A stretch of 64,000 bases of DNA. It comes from Caulochytrium protostelioides (taxonomy: Eukaryota; Chytridiomycota; Caulochytriomycetes; Caulochytriales; Caulochytriaceae). Where the stretch lies: NCBI GenBank assembly GCA_003615045.1, contig ML014111.1, positions 186,001 to 250,000 of the forward strand, given 5' to 3'. Shown here piece by piece: positions 1 through 9,141 of this stretch (its first letter is position 1; every line of letters starts with the position of its first letter). The notes below the pieces were generated by a model. The model saw only the letters and a list, made by a program, of their open reading frames with translations. It searched no databases and had not been told where the DNA came from. A program made the translations under genes and the position numbers.

Positions 1-1358
1 CGGCGGAACCGCTGGTTGCCGCACTGGCGGCCGAGCGGGCACGTCGGGTCGCACTCGACCGCCGTGCAGTAGTTGAGGCACGACTCGTCATTGCAGCCCA
101 TCTGCCCGGCCGGCGGCACGGCGCAATGGCATCGATGCGTCTCGTCGCGCCGCGGCCGCCGTTCGAGAAAGACGTTGCGGAGCAGTCGCTGGAACGGTGG
201 TGGTGGCGGCATCGCCGCGACGCTGGTCAGCCCGCAGAGCGCCTCAGTCCACCGGCCACCGCGCTTTGCTTCCATAAATAGCACATAGTCTGCGGGCAGC
301 ACAAAGTCGCGCTCCTGTTCCATCAGCTCGAGGCCCGTGAACAGCGGTAGTCGGAACTCAAACGGCGGCGACACCGCCCCGGCGGCCGCGGCGTCGCCGA
401 GCTCGCACCGCGACGTGCCACAGAAGAGGCCTGCGTCGTAGTACGGCTTCTTGGCGCGTAGCGCCGCCATTTCGGGGCATCCGGTCCACGAGTCCATCTC
501 CATCGCGGCCTGCAGCCGACGGCGTTTGGCAGCGCGCTGGGTGTCGGCGGCCATGCGCCGCTGGAGGGCAAGCGCTTGCTGCTCCGCCCGGCGCTGCTGT
601 TCCGCGAGGCGGGCCGCGTCCCGCTGCGCGCGGCGGCACAGCGGCACCATCACCGCTTCCATAGCCGGCGCGTGTGGCGGCAGCGGCGCCTTGGCCGCGC
701 ACGCCGCAAAGTGTCGCGCCGCGGCATACCCACGGTCCGCCGGCGAGCGCGTCACCGGTGCGCGTGGAAGCCTCCGGGCCGGCGCCGCCGGCGGCGCCAC
801 GACCGGCCGCGGCGTCTGATGGCGGGCCCGACCGACCCGCGACGGCGCCACAGGCATCGCCGCGGCGGCGGCGGCCCGTTGCGCGGTCTCGCGTTTCTCG
901 AGCAGCCGCCGCTCACGCAGCCGCCGCTCGCGAGCATGCTGGGCGGGCGTCATGTCGCGTGTGAGCGTCGCGAGGCGTTCTGGATCAGTGTTCTCGTCGT
1001 CCGTCTCGTCGTCGATCACAATCACGGCGGCGCGGGCGGCATCCTCAACGGCTGCGGCATTCGGGGCGCCGCGGCAGGTGGCGGTGGCGGACGCCGGCAG
1101 ACCGGTCGAGAGGGCGCCGCGCGGCCGCTTGCGCATGCCGTCGGGCGTCTCGGGAGCGAGCCGGGATTCCGGCTGGATCAGCCGCTGGCGCAGATGTGAG
1201 AGCGCGCGGCGGTACATGGCGAAGGGCTGCTGCACCGGACGCGTTGGAGCGGCCGGCGCCGTCGGCGTCATGCCCGTCGCGGCAACCGAAGAAGACGGCA
1301 GGGCCGGCGGCGCAAGCGCCGCGACAGCATCGAGGACCACCGACGCTGCGGACGCCAT
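1..1358 (-). CDS. SET-family histone methyltransferase (AWS domain), 5' part, cut by window edge
   Basis: The frame is open from an ATG at 1358 to the window edge (452 codons), with an in-frame stop just before the ATG. The last ~45 residues form a Cys-rich AWS (associated-with-SET) module: CHC, then GCNDESCLNYC, ECDPTCPLG, and CGNQRF. This arrangement is diagnostic for the region before the SET domain in H3K36 methyltransferases of the NSD/ASH1/Set2 group. The SET domain itself would lie to the left of this window. The N-terminal 400 residues are Ala/Pro/Arg-rich and probably disordered, with a charged helix near residues 140-165 and a hydrophobic-acidic stretch VIVIDDETDDE near 112-122 that resembles a SUMO-interacting motif. 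The role, nuclear H3K36 methylation, is inferred from the AWS family; which subfamily is uncertain. Confidence 0.82.
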   Translation of the reverse strand, partial: MASAASVVLDAVAALAPPALPSSSVAATGMTPTAPAAPTRPVQQPFAMYRRALSHLRQRLIQPESRLAPETPDGMRKRPRGALSTGLPASATATCRGAPNAAAVEDAARAAVIVIDDETDDENTDPERLATLTRDMTPAQHARERRLRERRLLEKRETAQRAAAAAAMPVAPSRVGRARHQTPRPVVAPPAAPARRLPRAPVTRSPADRGYAAARHFAACAAKAPLPPHAPAMEAVMVPLCRRAQRDAARLAEQQRRAEQQALALQRRMAADTQRAAKRRRLQAAMEMDSWTGCPEMAALRAKKPYYDAGLFCGTSRCELGDAAAAGAVSPPFEFRLPLFTGLELMEQERDFVLPADYVLFMEAKRGGRWTEALCGLTSVAAMPPPPPFQRLLRNVFLERRPRRDETHRCHCAVPPAGQMGCNDESCLNYCTAVECDPTCPLGRQCGNQRFR

Positions 1359-1964
1359 GACACTCACTCAGCGGGCGACGGCAAAGGGGGGATGCCGTCT
1401 CGGCGATTGGAAGCGTCACACTTGGCGCAGACAGCCCGCAGATCAACAGCGCGCTCGCCGCGGTGGGCAACCCGCACGGTCGGCAGCACGACAGGTCAAC
1501 AGGAGCACCGCGTTGCGGAATCCAAGAGCGCGGATGGGCGCGGCCGTGGGCGATGCGGCGCGGCACGGCGCGGCGCGGTGGAAGCGGTCGAGCACGGGAA
1601 AAACAGGTAGGTCGGTCTCGGTTCACAGTCTCTCGTCTCCCACGTGGCGATGGCACACGGCGGCGATGCGGTCTGGAACGTCCTCCGGCGGCGTCGCTCC
1701 ATCGCATCAGGAGACTTTCCCGCAGTCCCGTTCTTTCCGCGCTCGACCCACCCCGGACCCACCCCGTCGCTGCCGTAGCCCGCGGCCGCGCCGCGCCATC
1801 GTCTCCGACCGACGCCACATCGTGGGCATCGTGGGGGCTTCTCTGTCATGATACAGTATGAGATATGATTGAATGAGCGCCGGTCTCATCCCCACGGCCC
1901 TGCCGTCGCGTCAGCGGCAGCGGTGGCGTCAGACGGGCGCCGGCCATCTGAAGGACGGGCGGAC

Positions 1965-2007
<43 letters not shown>

Positions 2008-2144
2008 GCGGTCGGGGGGGCATGCTTGAAGCCGCTTCGCCACGTTGAACTCAGCCACGCCAGGAAAAGGGTCCTGCGCTGCCGGCGTCGACGGGCCCCG
2101 GCACCGCCATGGGCCGTCCACCACACCTGCGGCGGCTAGATCAC
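1359..2144. other. Intergenic: 3' side of JmjC gene, 5' side of SET gene
   Basis: 786 bases between two genes on the same strand. Open frames exist on both strands but none has recognisable protein character. It contains a pure GCC trinucleotide tract near 1968-2005. No clear promoter element is visible. Confidence 0.6.
1968..2005. repeat. (GCC)n microsatellite
   Basis: About a dozen uninterrupted GCC units in the gap downstream of the JmjC gene. It is open in several frames, giving poly-Ala or poly-Gly shadow peptides, but no gene is supported there. Confidence 0.85.
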
Positions 2145-3731
2145 TCATCGGCGGTGGCTGCGCCAGTATGCGTCGCCGTAGGGCATCTCGAAGGAGCCTG
2201 TCGTAGTTGGCGGGTGGAACCAGTAGCTGATCGCCATATGGATGCCAGACCGGGCATCGGCGTCGGGGTCCGCGGCTTCAGCAAGAGCGGCAGGAGCATT
2301 CGTGGCGTCGACACCTGCAGCGTGCGTATCAGGGGCTTTGGGGTCGGCGGCGTCGGCAGCGCCGGCAATGTCCGCGGCGTCGGCGCCACGGGACGCCACC
2401 TCGTGGAACCAGGAGGCCGGGAGGTACAAGATCTGGCCCGGAGTCAGGGTCACGATCGCCGGCGGGCCGACCTCGGGGTCGTCCGCCAACGCGTCGAGGC
2501 CGGTGATCGGGATCTGGCTGAAATGATCGGGGAGCCGCTCGGTGGAGGTGTCAGCGCCATCGTTTCCGCCGAGACCCTCGGCGTCGGCATCGACGTCGGC
2601 ATCATCGGCCACCTTACGCCGCTTAGCATCGCGCGACGCCGGCGCTGGCGCGAGCCGCCCGTCCCGCTCAGCGATCGTGCGCGCCGTCAAGAAACAGCCA
2701 CGCGGATCATACTCGTCAATCGTCGACGCGTCAGCGTCATCAAGTTTCGCATCGTCGGCATCATCGGCTTCGGCGTCATCGGCTTCGGCATCATCGGCTT
2801 CGGCATCGTCGTCTTGGGCATCATCCTCGAGATCCGAGCCGTCCAGCGCATGCTCGGCCACCACGTCCATCGCGACTTCCAGCTCGGCCTCCAGCGCGGC
2901 GACGGCGGCGGCATCGCCGCGGGCGTCGGCGTCGGAAATGGCGGCCTCGAGCTGGCCGATGCGCCACTGCGCCACATCCGCCACGTGGGCGCCGTCCTCG
3001 CGCAGCGTGGCCACGTGCGGCCGATAGAGGATGAGGCCGTTGGGCTTGACCGCGGCGACGTCGCCCGTGAGGTGCAGTTGCGGCGCGAGATGCGGCGCGT
3101 ACAGCCGGAACCGTTTCGTGCCGAGCATCACGCAATAGAGGTTATCCTGCGCGTCGTGGTGGAGGCCCGACGAGGACCACGCGCCGGGGCGCGCCGCGGC
3201 GCCCAGCCACAGATTCAGGTCGGCGAGCACGAGCCCGCCCGCATGCGCCGGCTGGGTGGGGAGGTGCTTCACGAGCGCCTGCTCGAGGGCGCTCCGCTGG
3301 TCCGGCGGCGTCGCATCCGCGTCCGTCTCCTCGTGCGCGTCGTCGTACGCATCGCCATGCTCGCCGGCAGTGCTCGCGCCATACTGCGTCGTCACGTAGA
3401 ACGAGGCGTCGCCGGCGCGGAGGCGACGGACCACCGCGCCAAAGGGCTGCGCCACGCGCGCCGCGCCCGTGCCGAAGTGACCGTGAGCGCCGCGCGGCTC
3501 GGTGAGGACCGGCGTGTCGGCGCCCACCCAGGCCAGCAGCGCATCGAGCGTCACGCCGTCGGGCCGCTCGGGCAGGCCGCCGGCAATCACGACGGGACAC
3601 CGCGGACGCACGTAGTCGCGATAGAACGCCTCCGGCGAGACGGCGTCAGGCCCCGTCAACCGGATCACCGACGGCGACCAGCCGGCTTCGGGGCGGAACC
3701 CCGTATACTCGATTTCGCACGGGGACGCCAT
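2145..3731 (-). CDS. JmjC/cupin-fold Fe(II)/2-oxoglutarate oxygenase (JMJD7-like)
   Basis: A 528-residue single-exon protein. The ATG at 3731 is used; the frame extends one codon upstream at a GTG. The first half has the JmjC lead-in (FYRDYVRPRCPVVIAGG) and NLWLG followed by SGLHHDAQDNLYCVMLGTK near residues 188-207. This supplies the His-x-Asp iron ligands and the strand typical of JMJD7-like proteins. The C-terminal part gives LYLPASWFHEV and then HMAISYWFHPP, with the distal iron-ligand His, and a PYGDAYW tail. Between the two halves is a ~190-residue insertion rich in Asp and Ala, including near-perfect repeats of DDAEA. In the family such enzymes hydroxylate or demethylate proteins; the substrate here is unknown. 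It lies between the SET and PINIT genes, on the same strand. Confidence 0.85.
   Translation of the reverse strand: MASPCEIEYTGFRPEAGWSPSVIRLTGPDAVSPEAFYRDYVRPRCPVVIAGGLPERPDGVTLDALLAWVGADTPVLTEPRGAHGHFGTGAARVAQPFGAVVRRLRAGDASFYVTTQYGASTAGEHGDAYDDAHEETDADATPPDQRSALEQALVKHLPTQPAHAGGLVLADLNLWLGAAARPGAWSSSGLHHDAQDNLYCVMLGTKRFRLYAPHLAPQLHLTGDVAAVKPNGLILYRPHVATLREDGAHVADVAQWRIGQLEAAISDADARGDAAAVAALEAELEVAMDVVAEHALDGSDLEDDAQDDDAEADDAEADDAEADDADDAKLDDADASTIDEYDPRGCFLTARTIAERDGRLAPAPASRDAKRRKVADDADVDADAEGLGGNDGADTSTERLPDHFSQIPITGLDALADDPEVGPPAIVTLTPGQILYLPASWFHEVASRGADAADIAGAADAADPKAPDTHAAGVDATNAPAALAEAADPDADARSGIHMAISYWFHPPTTTGSFEMPYGDAYWRSHRR
2752..2816 (-). repeat. In-frame acidic minisatellite within the JmjC gene
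   Basis: Repeated ~15-bp units encode AEADD-type repeats inside the linker that splits the oxygenase fold. Reading frame is preserved, so copy number can vary without breaking the enzyme. Confidence 0.7.
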
Positions 3732-4124
3732 CACGATCGCCGCGCAACGCTACGGCTCTCCACCACGGCGGCCGCAGTGCTTCGGGTCGCGATGACGCGT
3801 TCACAAAAAAAAACGTCGCAGACGTTCGAAAAATAACGAGAATCGACGCCTAGCGAGGCCGTCTAAGAGCTAAGAGGCTGGGGTATGCTCGAATGGAAGT
3901 CGGTGTGGGTAATGAATATCTTGAATATCGATGAGCTCTCGGCGGGCAGTTGCGATGGCGTCTTCGCCACGACTGTCGGGGCCGATCTCGGCCCCCCGAG
4001 GAGGAGGGGGTCTTGCCTTGCCGCTGAAACTCCGACGTCGGTGGGGGCGCGGCACTTGTTTAAAGGCGACTGGGGGAACTCCGCCACGCGCCCGGTGCTA
4101 CACGACTCCGCCACGCCCGGCGGC
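3732..4124. other. Intergenic between JmjC and PINIT genes
   Basis: 393 bases, with short A-runs near 3805-3835. It was checked on the minus strand for a zinc-binding SP-RING exon that would continue the PINIT gene; no Cys/His pattern of that type is present. Nothing else is recognisable. Confidence 0.6.
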
Positions 4125-7100
4125 TTACATCTCGACGAGGTCGATCACGAAGCCGTACGTGTCCCGCGGCGGCGCGCGTCCGGCGGCCCAGACAAAGCGC
4201 AGGGTATTGAGGCCGTCGCGCACACGCAGCAGCGAAGGCGCGTCCGCGCCGTCCCACGCCGCCTGCGCGCCTTCTTCGGCGATTGGCACCTGCACCGGCA
4301 TCGCCAGCGAGACTTCTTTCTCGTTGACAAACAAGCCGCGCAGCGTCACGGGCCACTGGTGCACCCGCGGACGGGTCACGGGCGGCATCGCCGACGTGGC
4401 CGCCGCGGACTCGCTGGCCGCCGTGTCGGCGGCGTCCGTTCCGGCCGAGAGGATGGATGGCGCGGCTGGTGGCGGCGACGGCGTCGCCGACGGCGCCGGC
4501 GCCGGCGACAGCATGTCGGCCGCAAAGCATTGCAGCCTGACCTGCCGCAGGCATCCCGAAGCCTGCGCCTGCAGCGGCGGCGGCGTCGGCGCGTCCGAGG
4601 ACGACGCGCCCGCGGCAGCCGCGGGGTCGGTGAGCTCCGCCGCTGCCGGGACCGGCGACGGAATCACGAGCAGGTCCATCGTGTCGATCGAAAAGGTATA
4701 GTGGTCGTCGCGCAGCGTGGGCTGCGGCGACGCGGTGGCGCTGGCCCGCGGCGGGCCGCCTGCTGCGCCCGCGAATCCGGCGAGCGGCGACAGGGCGGCG
4801 GCCGATCCCGACGACGCGGTGCTCGAGCCGGAGCCGCGTGATGGCAGCGGCACCGCCACGGTCGCGCGCCGCGGCACGGCCGGATCGATCCGCGCGACTT
4901 CGCGGACCACGGTAACCGTCGAGTTAAGCGGCTGCCGCTCGGTAAGCGACACGGGCCGCTGCAGCGGTTGCGGGCTCGGCCAGAAGGGTCGCTGCAGCTG
5001 CGGCGGCTGGAAGTGGAGCTGCGGCGGATGCGGCGAGTAGGCGCCGCTCGGGCCCGTCGCGGCGTGGCTGCCGGGCGGGCCCGGCGAGGTGCTCGCGCCG
5101 CACGGCGTCAGGGGATAGCCGGCGCTGGCCGGGACCGAGGACGGCTGGCCCGAGAGCGGGCCGAACCGCGGCAGTGGCGCCACAACCGACGTCGGTTGGG
5201 GCGAGAAGCGCGCGACGTGGCCGTGGGCGTACGCATGACTGTACGGGTCGTGCGCGTGCGGCGCGGCGTAGGGCACCGGCGCGTTCGTGGCGGCGCCTGC
5301 GAGCGCGGCGGGCCCGGGCGACGGCCGCGGCGGCGGCGGCGGCATGGGCCGCGCCTGGGACTGCGAATCGCGGCGGGGCCGGCCGGGCGCTTTCAGCATC
5401 GCGACGACAGGCAGCAGCGGCGGCGGCCGCTCGAGCGCCGGCGTCGGCGGCATCATCACGGGTGACAGGGCGCTCTGCGAAGCGCCGCCCTCCTGGCTGC
5501 CGGCGGGGCCCGGGTTCAACGAGAGCGTCGAGAGCGCCGGGAGGCTCATGGCCGTCCGGCTGCTGGAGGACTCGTGGCTCAGACCGACGGCCGGGCGGGC
5601 TCCCGGGATCTGCAGTGCGGTGGGCGGCGCGGGCGCGGGAGTCGCTGCCGCCGCCGTGGCCGCCGCCGCCGTGGCGGGTGGGGCGATGGGACGCGGCGGT
5701 CCGCCGGCGCGTCCCAAGACCGTCGGCGCGAGCGGCGCCAGGCCGGACCCAGCGGCGAGAGACGCCGGCAGTGGCTTGGCGATATCAAGTTGCAGACTGA
5801 TCGGACGCTTGCTGCGCTTTGGCGAGCTCGCGGTCGACTCGAGATCTTCTAAATCCGATCCCGGGTTCGGGTTTGGGGGCGACTGGTCGAGCGGCGAGGG
5901 CGGATGGGGCTGCGGTGGCTGGTAGCCCGTGGGCGGCGGCATCAGGGAGCCGGTGGGGGTCGCGGCCGTCGCGACGGGGACGGGGGGCGGTGCGGCCAGC
6001 GGCGCGGTCTCATCATGCCGCGGGACCCGATAGGACGGCGGAGCGGCGGCGTCGCGGCCGTCTTGGACGCCGGTCCCGCCGTCGTGAGGCCGCAATGTGG
6101 GCGGCGGGGGCAGCGGCAACGGCGACGACAGCGACGGTGGATGCACGGCGGACGGCGTCGCGCAGGCCAGCGGCGCCGCATACGGCGCGTGCAGGACAGC
6201 GGAGACCGGGTGGCCGCCGCGCAGCGGCGTCGCGGCATCGACGGCGGCGGAGGCGTCCGCGGCGGCCGACGCGAGCGCAAAGAGCGACGCCGCGGCGTGG
6301 GGTTGGACCGGCGCAAAGTAGGAGTGCCCGTCGTAGGGCCCGGCGGGCGAGTGGAGCCGCAGATCGGCGAGCCAGGGCTCGGCCAGGGGCGTGACGGGCC
6401 CGTGGAACGACAACGGCGCCGGCGCGGGGTGGTGCGGCGGAGCCTGCGACGGTACCGCGCGCGCCGTGGCCGCGATCGCCGCCGCCGCCGCCGCCGGCGC
6501 GGGCGCCCGCGGCCGCTCGGGCGTGGCGGCGGGCGCCGCATACGGCAGGGGCCGCGCGACGGGGTCGTGCTGCCACGAGACGGGCCGCGGGAGCGGCGGC
6601 GCCGCCATCGTGTCGTAGCGCGGGTCGCCGCGCGCGCTGGGCGATGGCAGTTCCGGTGGCGGGCGGAAGCCGCCGTAGGCGTCGGCGGCGGCAGGCGCGG
6701 CCGCAGCGCCGCCGGCAGGGGTCACGCCGGCATAGCGCGTGCCGCCGGGGACGGCGGGCCCGTGGCGGGGCGGCACGTGGGCGCCGGCGAGGGCGTCGGC
6801 CGGCATGGCCGCCGACGGCCCGAAGAGGGCGCGCGCAGGGAACCCCGGGCGCTGCGGCGTGAGGAGCTCGCGCGAGGCCAGCTGGTCCCAGAGATCGAGC
6901 GAGAAGCCGTCGGCGGCGGCCGCGCCCGGCGTCGGCGGCGGCTCGTGGGTGTACGGCGGCTGGGGCGCCAATCCAGCGGGCGGCGGCGGGCTCCGGAGGT
7001 CCGGAACGGCGGAGGGGTATGCGGCCCCGAAGCCGTGGCCGCCGTGGTAGTGCGGATGGCGCGGCTTGACGAGGGGAAGCGCCGGTAACAAGTGCGCTTG

Positions 7101-7295
7101 CGGATGCGGCTGCTCGTCCGCAGGCGGCGGCGGGCGGCTCCGGTGATGCGGGGGCAGGTCAGCCGCGATCGCGCCCGCCGACAGAGCCTCCGGATGGCGC
7201 GGCGACGGCATGGCGGCCGCGGCCGTCGTCGCGGCAGCCATCGGCGTCCGCTCCGCGGCGTACCAGGACATCGGCTCATACCCGTCGTGCGCCAT
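4125..7295 (-). CDS. Large Pro/Ala-rich protein with C-terminal PINIT-like domain (PIAS/Siz/ZMIZ related)
   Basis: 1056 residues, taking the ATG at 7295; the open frame starts earlier at a GTG. Residues 1-850 are low-complexity Pro/Ala/Ser with scattered His, probably disordered. The last ~200 residues look folded: HYTFSIDTMDLLVIP, CLRQVRLQCFAADML, HQWPVTLRGLFVNEKEVSL, then LLRVRDGLNTLRFVWAA and YGFVIDLVEM. This matches the PINIT domain of SUMO E3 ligases: a pattern of LR, WP, VN, N-L-F-W and a final Y-F-V-LV strand. In that family PINIT is followed by a zinc-binding SP-RING, but here the protein stops exactly at the end of PINIT and no SP-RING is found downstream. The stop codon overlaps a good splice donor (GAGAT/GTAAGC), so a missed intron is possible. 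It may be a SUMO-pathway adaptor or transcription co-regulator; this is inferred. Confidence 0.7.
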   Translation of the reverse strand: MAHDGYEPMSWYAAERTPMAAATTAAAAMPSPRHPEALSAGAIAADLPPHHRSRPPPPADEQPHPQAHLLPALPLVKPRHPHYHGGHGFGAAYPSAVPDLRSPPPPAGLAPQPPYTHEPPPTPGAAAADGFSLDLWDQLASRELLTPQRPGFPARALFGPSAAMPADALAGAHVPPRHGPAVPGGTRYAGVTPAGGAAAAPAAADAYGGFRPPPELPSPSARGDPRYDTMAAPPLPRPVSWQHDPVARPLPYAAPAATPERPRAPAPAAAAAAIAATARAVPSQAPPHHPAPAPLSFHGPVTPLAEPWLADLRLHSPAGPYDGHSYFAPVQPHAAASLFALASAAADASAAVDAATPLRGGHPVSAVLHAPYAAPLACATPSAVHPPSLSSPLPLPPPPTLRPHDGGTGVQDGRDAAAPPSYRVPRHDETAPLAAPPPVPVATAATPTGSLMPPPTGYQPPQPHPPSPLDQSPPNPNPGSDLEDLESTASSPKRSKRPISLQLDIAKPLPASLAAGSGLAPLAPTVLGRAGGPPRPIAPPATAAAATAAAATPAPAPPTALQIPGARPAVGLSHESSSSRTAMSLPALSTLSLNPGPAGSQEGGASQSALSPVMMPPTPALERPPPLLPVVAMLKAPGRPRRDSQSQARPMPPPPPRPSPGPAALAGAATNAPVPYAAPHAHDPYSHAYAHGHVARFSPQPTSVVAPLPRFGPLSGQPSSVPASAGYPLTPCGASTSPGPPGSHAATGPSGAYSPHPPQLHFQPPQLQRPFWPSPQPLQRPVSLTERQPLNSTVTVVREVARIDPAVPRRATVAVPLPSRGSGSSTASSGSAAALSPLAGFAGAAGGPPRASATASPQPTLRDDHYTFSIDTMDLLVIPSPVPAAAELTDPAAAAGASSSDAPTPPPLQAQASGCLRQVRLQCFAADMLSPAPAPSATPSPPPAAPSILSAGTDAADTAASESAAATSAMPPVTRPRVHQWPVTLRGLFVNEKEVSLAMPVQVPIAEEGAQAAWDGADAPSLLRVRDGLNTLRFVWAAGRAPPRDTYGFVIDLVEM

Positions 7296-8613
7296 CGTCG
7301 CCACCTGCAGCGGTGCGATCGCCGCGATGCGAACGCCGACGTCGACAGTGACGACGACGGCGAGGACGGCGAGGATCCTGGGTCCCGGCGGTTGCTACGA
7401 TGCGCAGCGAAGCACCGCAGGTCGTTCTACGTCCCGACAGCGTTCGGGATTGATGGGAACGCGCGGAACAGCGGATGGTGGACAAAGGATCGGACCGGTC
7501 GGATGGATAAGGAGCCGGGGCGATCGGCCGATGGAAACAAGGTCGTTGCAGCTCGCGTGGCGCGGCAGCGGAGAAAAAGAGAAGGCCCAGGGTCAGGGGG
7601 CTGCCGTAGCCGGATGGAGCTGCCGTACTAAGTGGTTGCGGTGGATGAGAGGCCGTGCTGAGAGTCTTGCGATGCGATGAGTCACGCCGCGCTGCGAAAG
7701 GATCGTTTCTGAACGCGCGCGAACTCGACACGGATAGCCTTTCTGTAGCCCGTACTATCCCGGTCCCCATCAGCGCCCAGGACAGAGATTAAGATGCGGA
7801 TGCCCTTCGGCATGCGGATCGCTCATGGAGCTCTGAAACGAAGGCCTGCAAGTACCAACGCCGAAACCGATACCGATACCGATACCGATGCCACGCCGTG
7901 TCCTTCGAACTCGAGCTGACGCGGGCCGTCTCTCTTGGCCGTGCTATCCCCGATGTGGGCCGTGACCCGCTTCAACGCCGTTCCTCCACAAGAGAAAAAA
8001 GGAAAAATCGCACAAGCAACAAAACAATAAATGACGCAGGTATTGCTGCTGTCGGGGTTTGGCGTCACGACGCCGTCCGGCATACGCGGGTCGCCGTGTG
8101 CACGACGCGCAGGTCATGGGCAGCAGCACGCTCAGCCCGACGAGTCCACGAGCGCAGCCCGGCCAGCGGAGTTTCGGCGGGCGGGCCGGCCAAGGAAGGC
8201 GTGAACGCGGGGCGTCATTGCTGACGGTCGTGGCGGCGTGCCACCAGGCTTTCTGGCACGGCGCGCCTGGCGACGCCACCGTGTGGCGCACGGATCGACC
8301 GATCAATGCCTGCGACGCCTGCGGCAGAACTACGAAAATGGCAGGGCCGCTCGGCAGCAACGCATTGCGCCAATATTGCGCCGGCGATGGCCTTACGTGC
8401 TTGAGGCAACGCCAAGGCAGAGAGGTCAAGTCACGATCGCGCTGCGTGAACCACTCACGAGGAGTCTTCATCGCGCCCTGTAGCTATCGCCATCGCTGTG
8501 GTTCTCTCGTTACAAAATGTAAAAAAAAAAATTAAATGCGTCATCATTACGATCATCAACTTTTTCAGTTCATGAGACGGTAGGTACCCAGGGTAAAGAA
8601 GACTATGGATTCG
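7296..8613. other. Intergenic; possible small unrecognised minus-strand gene
   Basis: 1.3 kb. The minus strand is open from an ATG at 8471 to 7944, and a GTGAGT donor occurs at its start (about 8460), so a small spliced gene cannot be excluded; the peptide matches nothing I recognise. A plus-strand AATAAA lies near 8025 and an A-run near 8520-8531. The short GATACC/GATACG repeat near 7870-7890 is also unexplained. Confidence 0.35.
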
Positions 8614-9141
8614 TCAGGCAGCAAACAAGCGGATGGATGCGTTATGCACATAGACCAGAGCTCACAATCAATGGAGAATTCCATGTGGGTGAGTCAGCGT
8701 TGCCAGGATCCCATCAAGCTATGCCATATGACGCATCTTCATGTCATTGCAATGAACGTTACCTGAGGCAAGGCCAAGCAGGGCGAGACCGTGGGTGCGG
8801 GCCTGGCGGCGCTGCAGGACCGATCCGGCCTGGGCGGCCTGGGCGATGCGGTAGCGCTCGACCAGCGCGTAGCCTGTGATGCCGTAGGCGGCGCCGACGC
8901 CGAGGACGCGACACGGCGTGCAGTCGTCCGTGGCATGCAGCGCCGCGTCGTTGACGTCGGCGTCCGCCGACGGGAACGCGACTGGCTGGCCCTGGACCTG
9001 CGCGCGGCTCGGGAGCTGCGCCATCTGCGCCGGCGTCAAGTTCTGCGGGCCGAGCGGATGGTCGAGCGGGACCGCTTCGGCGGGGACCTCGATCCGGCGG
9101 TCGGCCGGCGGATCGCCCTTCATGGTCGGCGGCGGCGGCAT
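8614..9141 (-). CDS. DMAC1/TMEM261-like mitochondrial complex I assembly protein (DUF4536), two exons
   Basis: Exon 1 runs 9141-8763 and exon 2 runs 8660-8614 (stop TGA), giving 141 residues. The core motif DCTPCRVLGVGAAYGITGYAL near residues 70-90 is the DUF4536 signature (D-C-x-x-C-R followed by a Gly-rich membrane helix). A second helix begins HGLALLGLA at the end of exon 1. Reading straight on gives a polar tail, but a clean donor (CTCAG/GTAACG) at 8762 and acceptor (GTGAG/CTCT) at 8661, with CTGAC as branch site, restores the helix as LASALVYVHN and ends after 15 codons. In animals DMAC1 assembles the distal membrane arm of respiratory complex I in the inner mitochondrial membrane. The splice model is my inference; the family match rests on the CxxC motif and two-helix layout. 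Confidence 0.68.

Noticed and set aside
2109-3836. 575-codon plus-strand frame opposite the JmjC gene
   Set aside because: Shadow of the JmjC gene; the plus product is Val/Arg/Gly/Ile-rich without motifs, while the minus product has the full iron-binding set.
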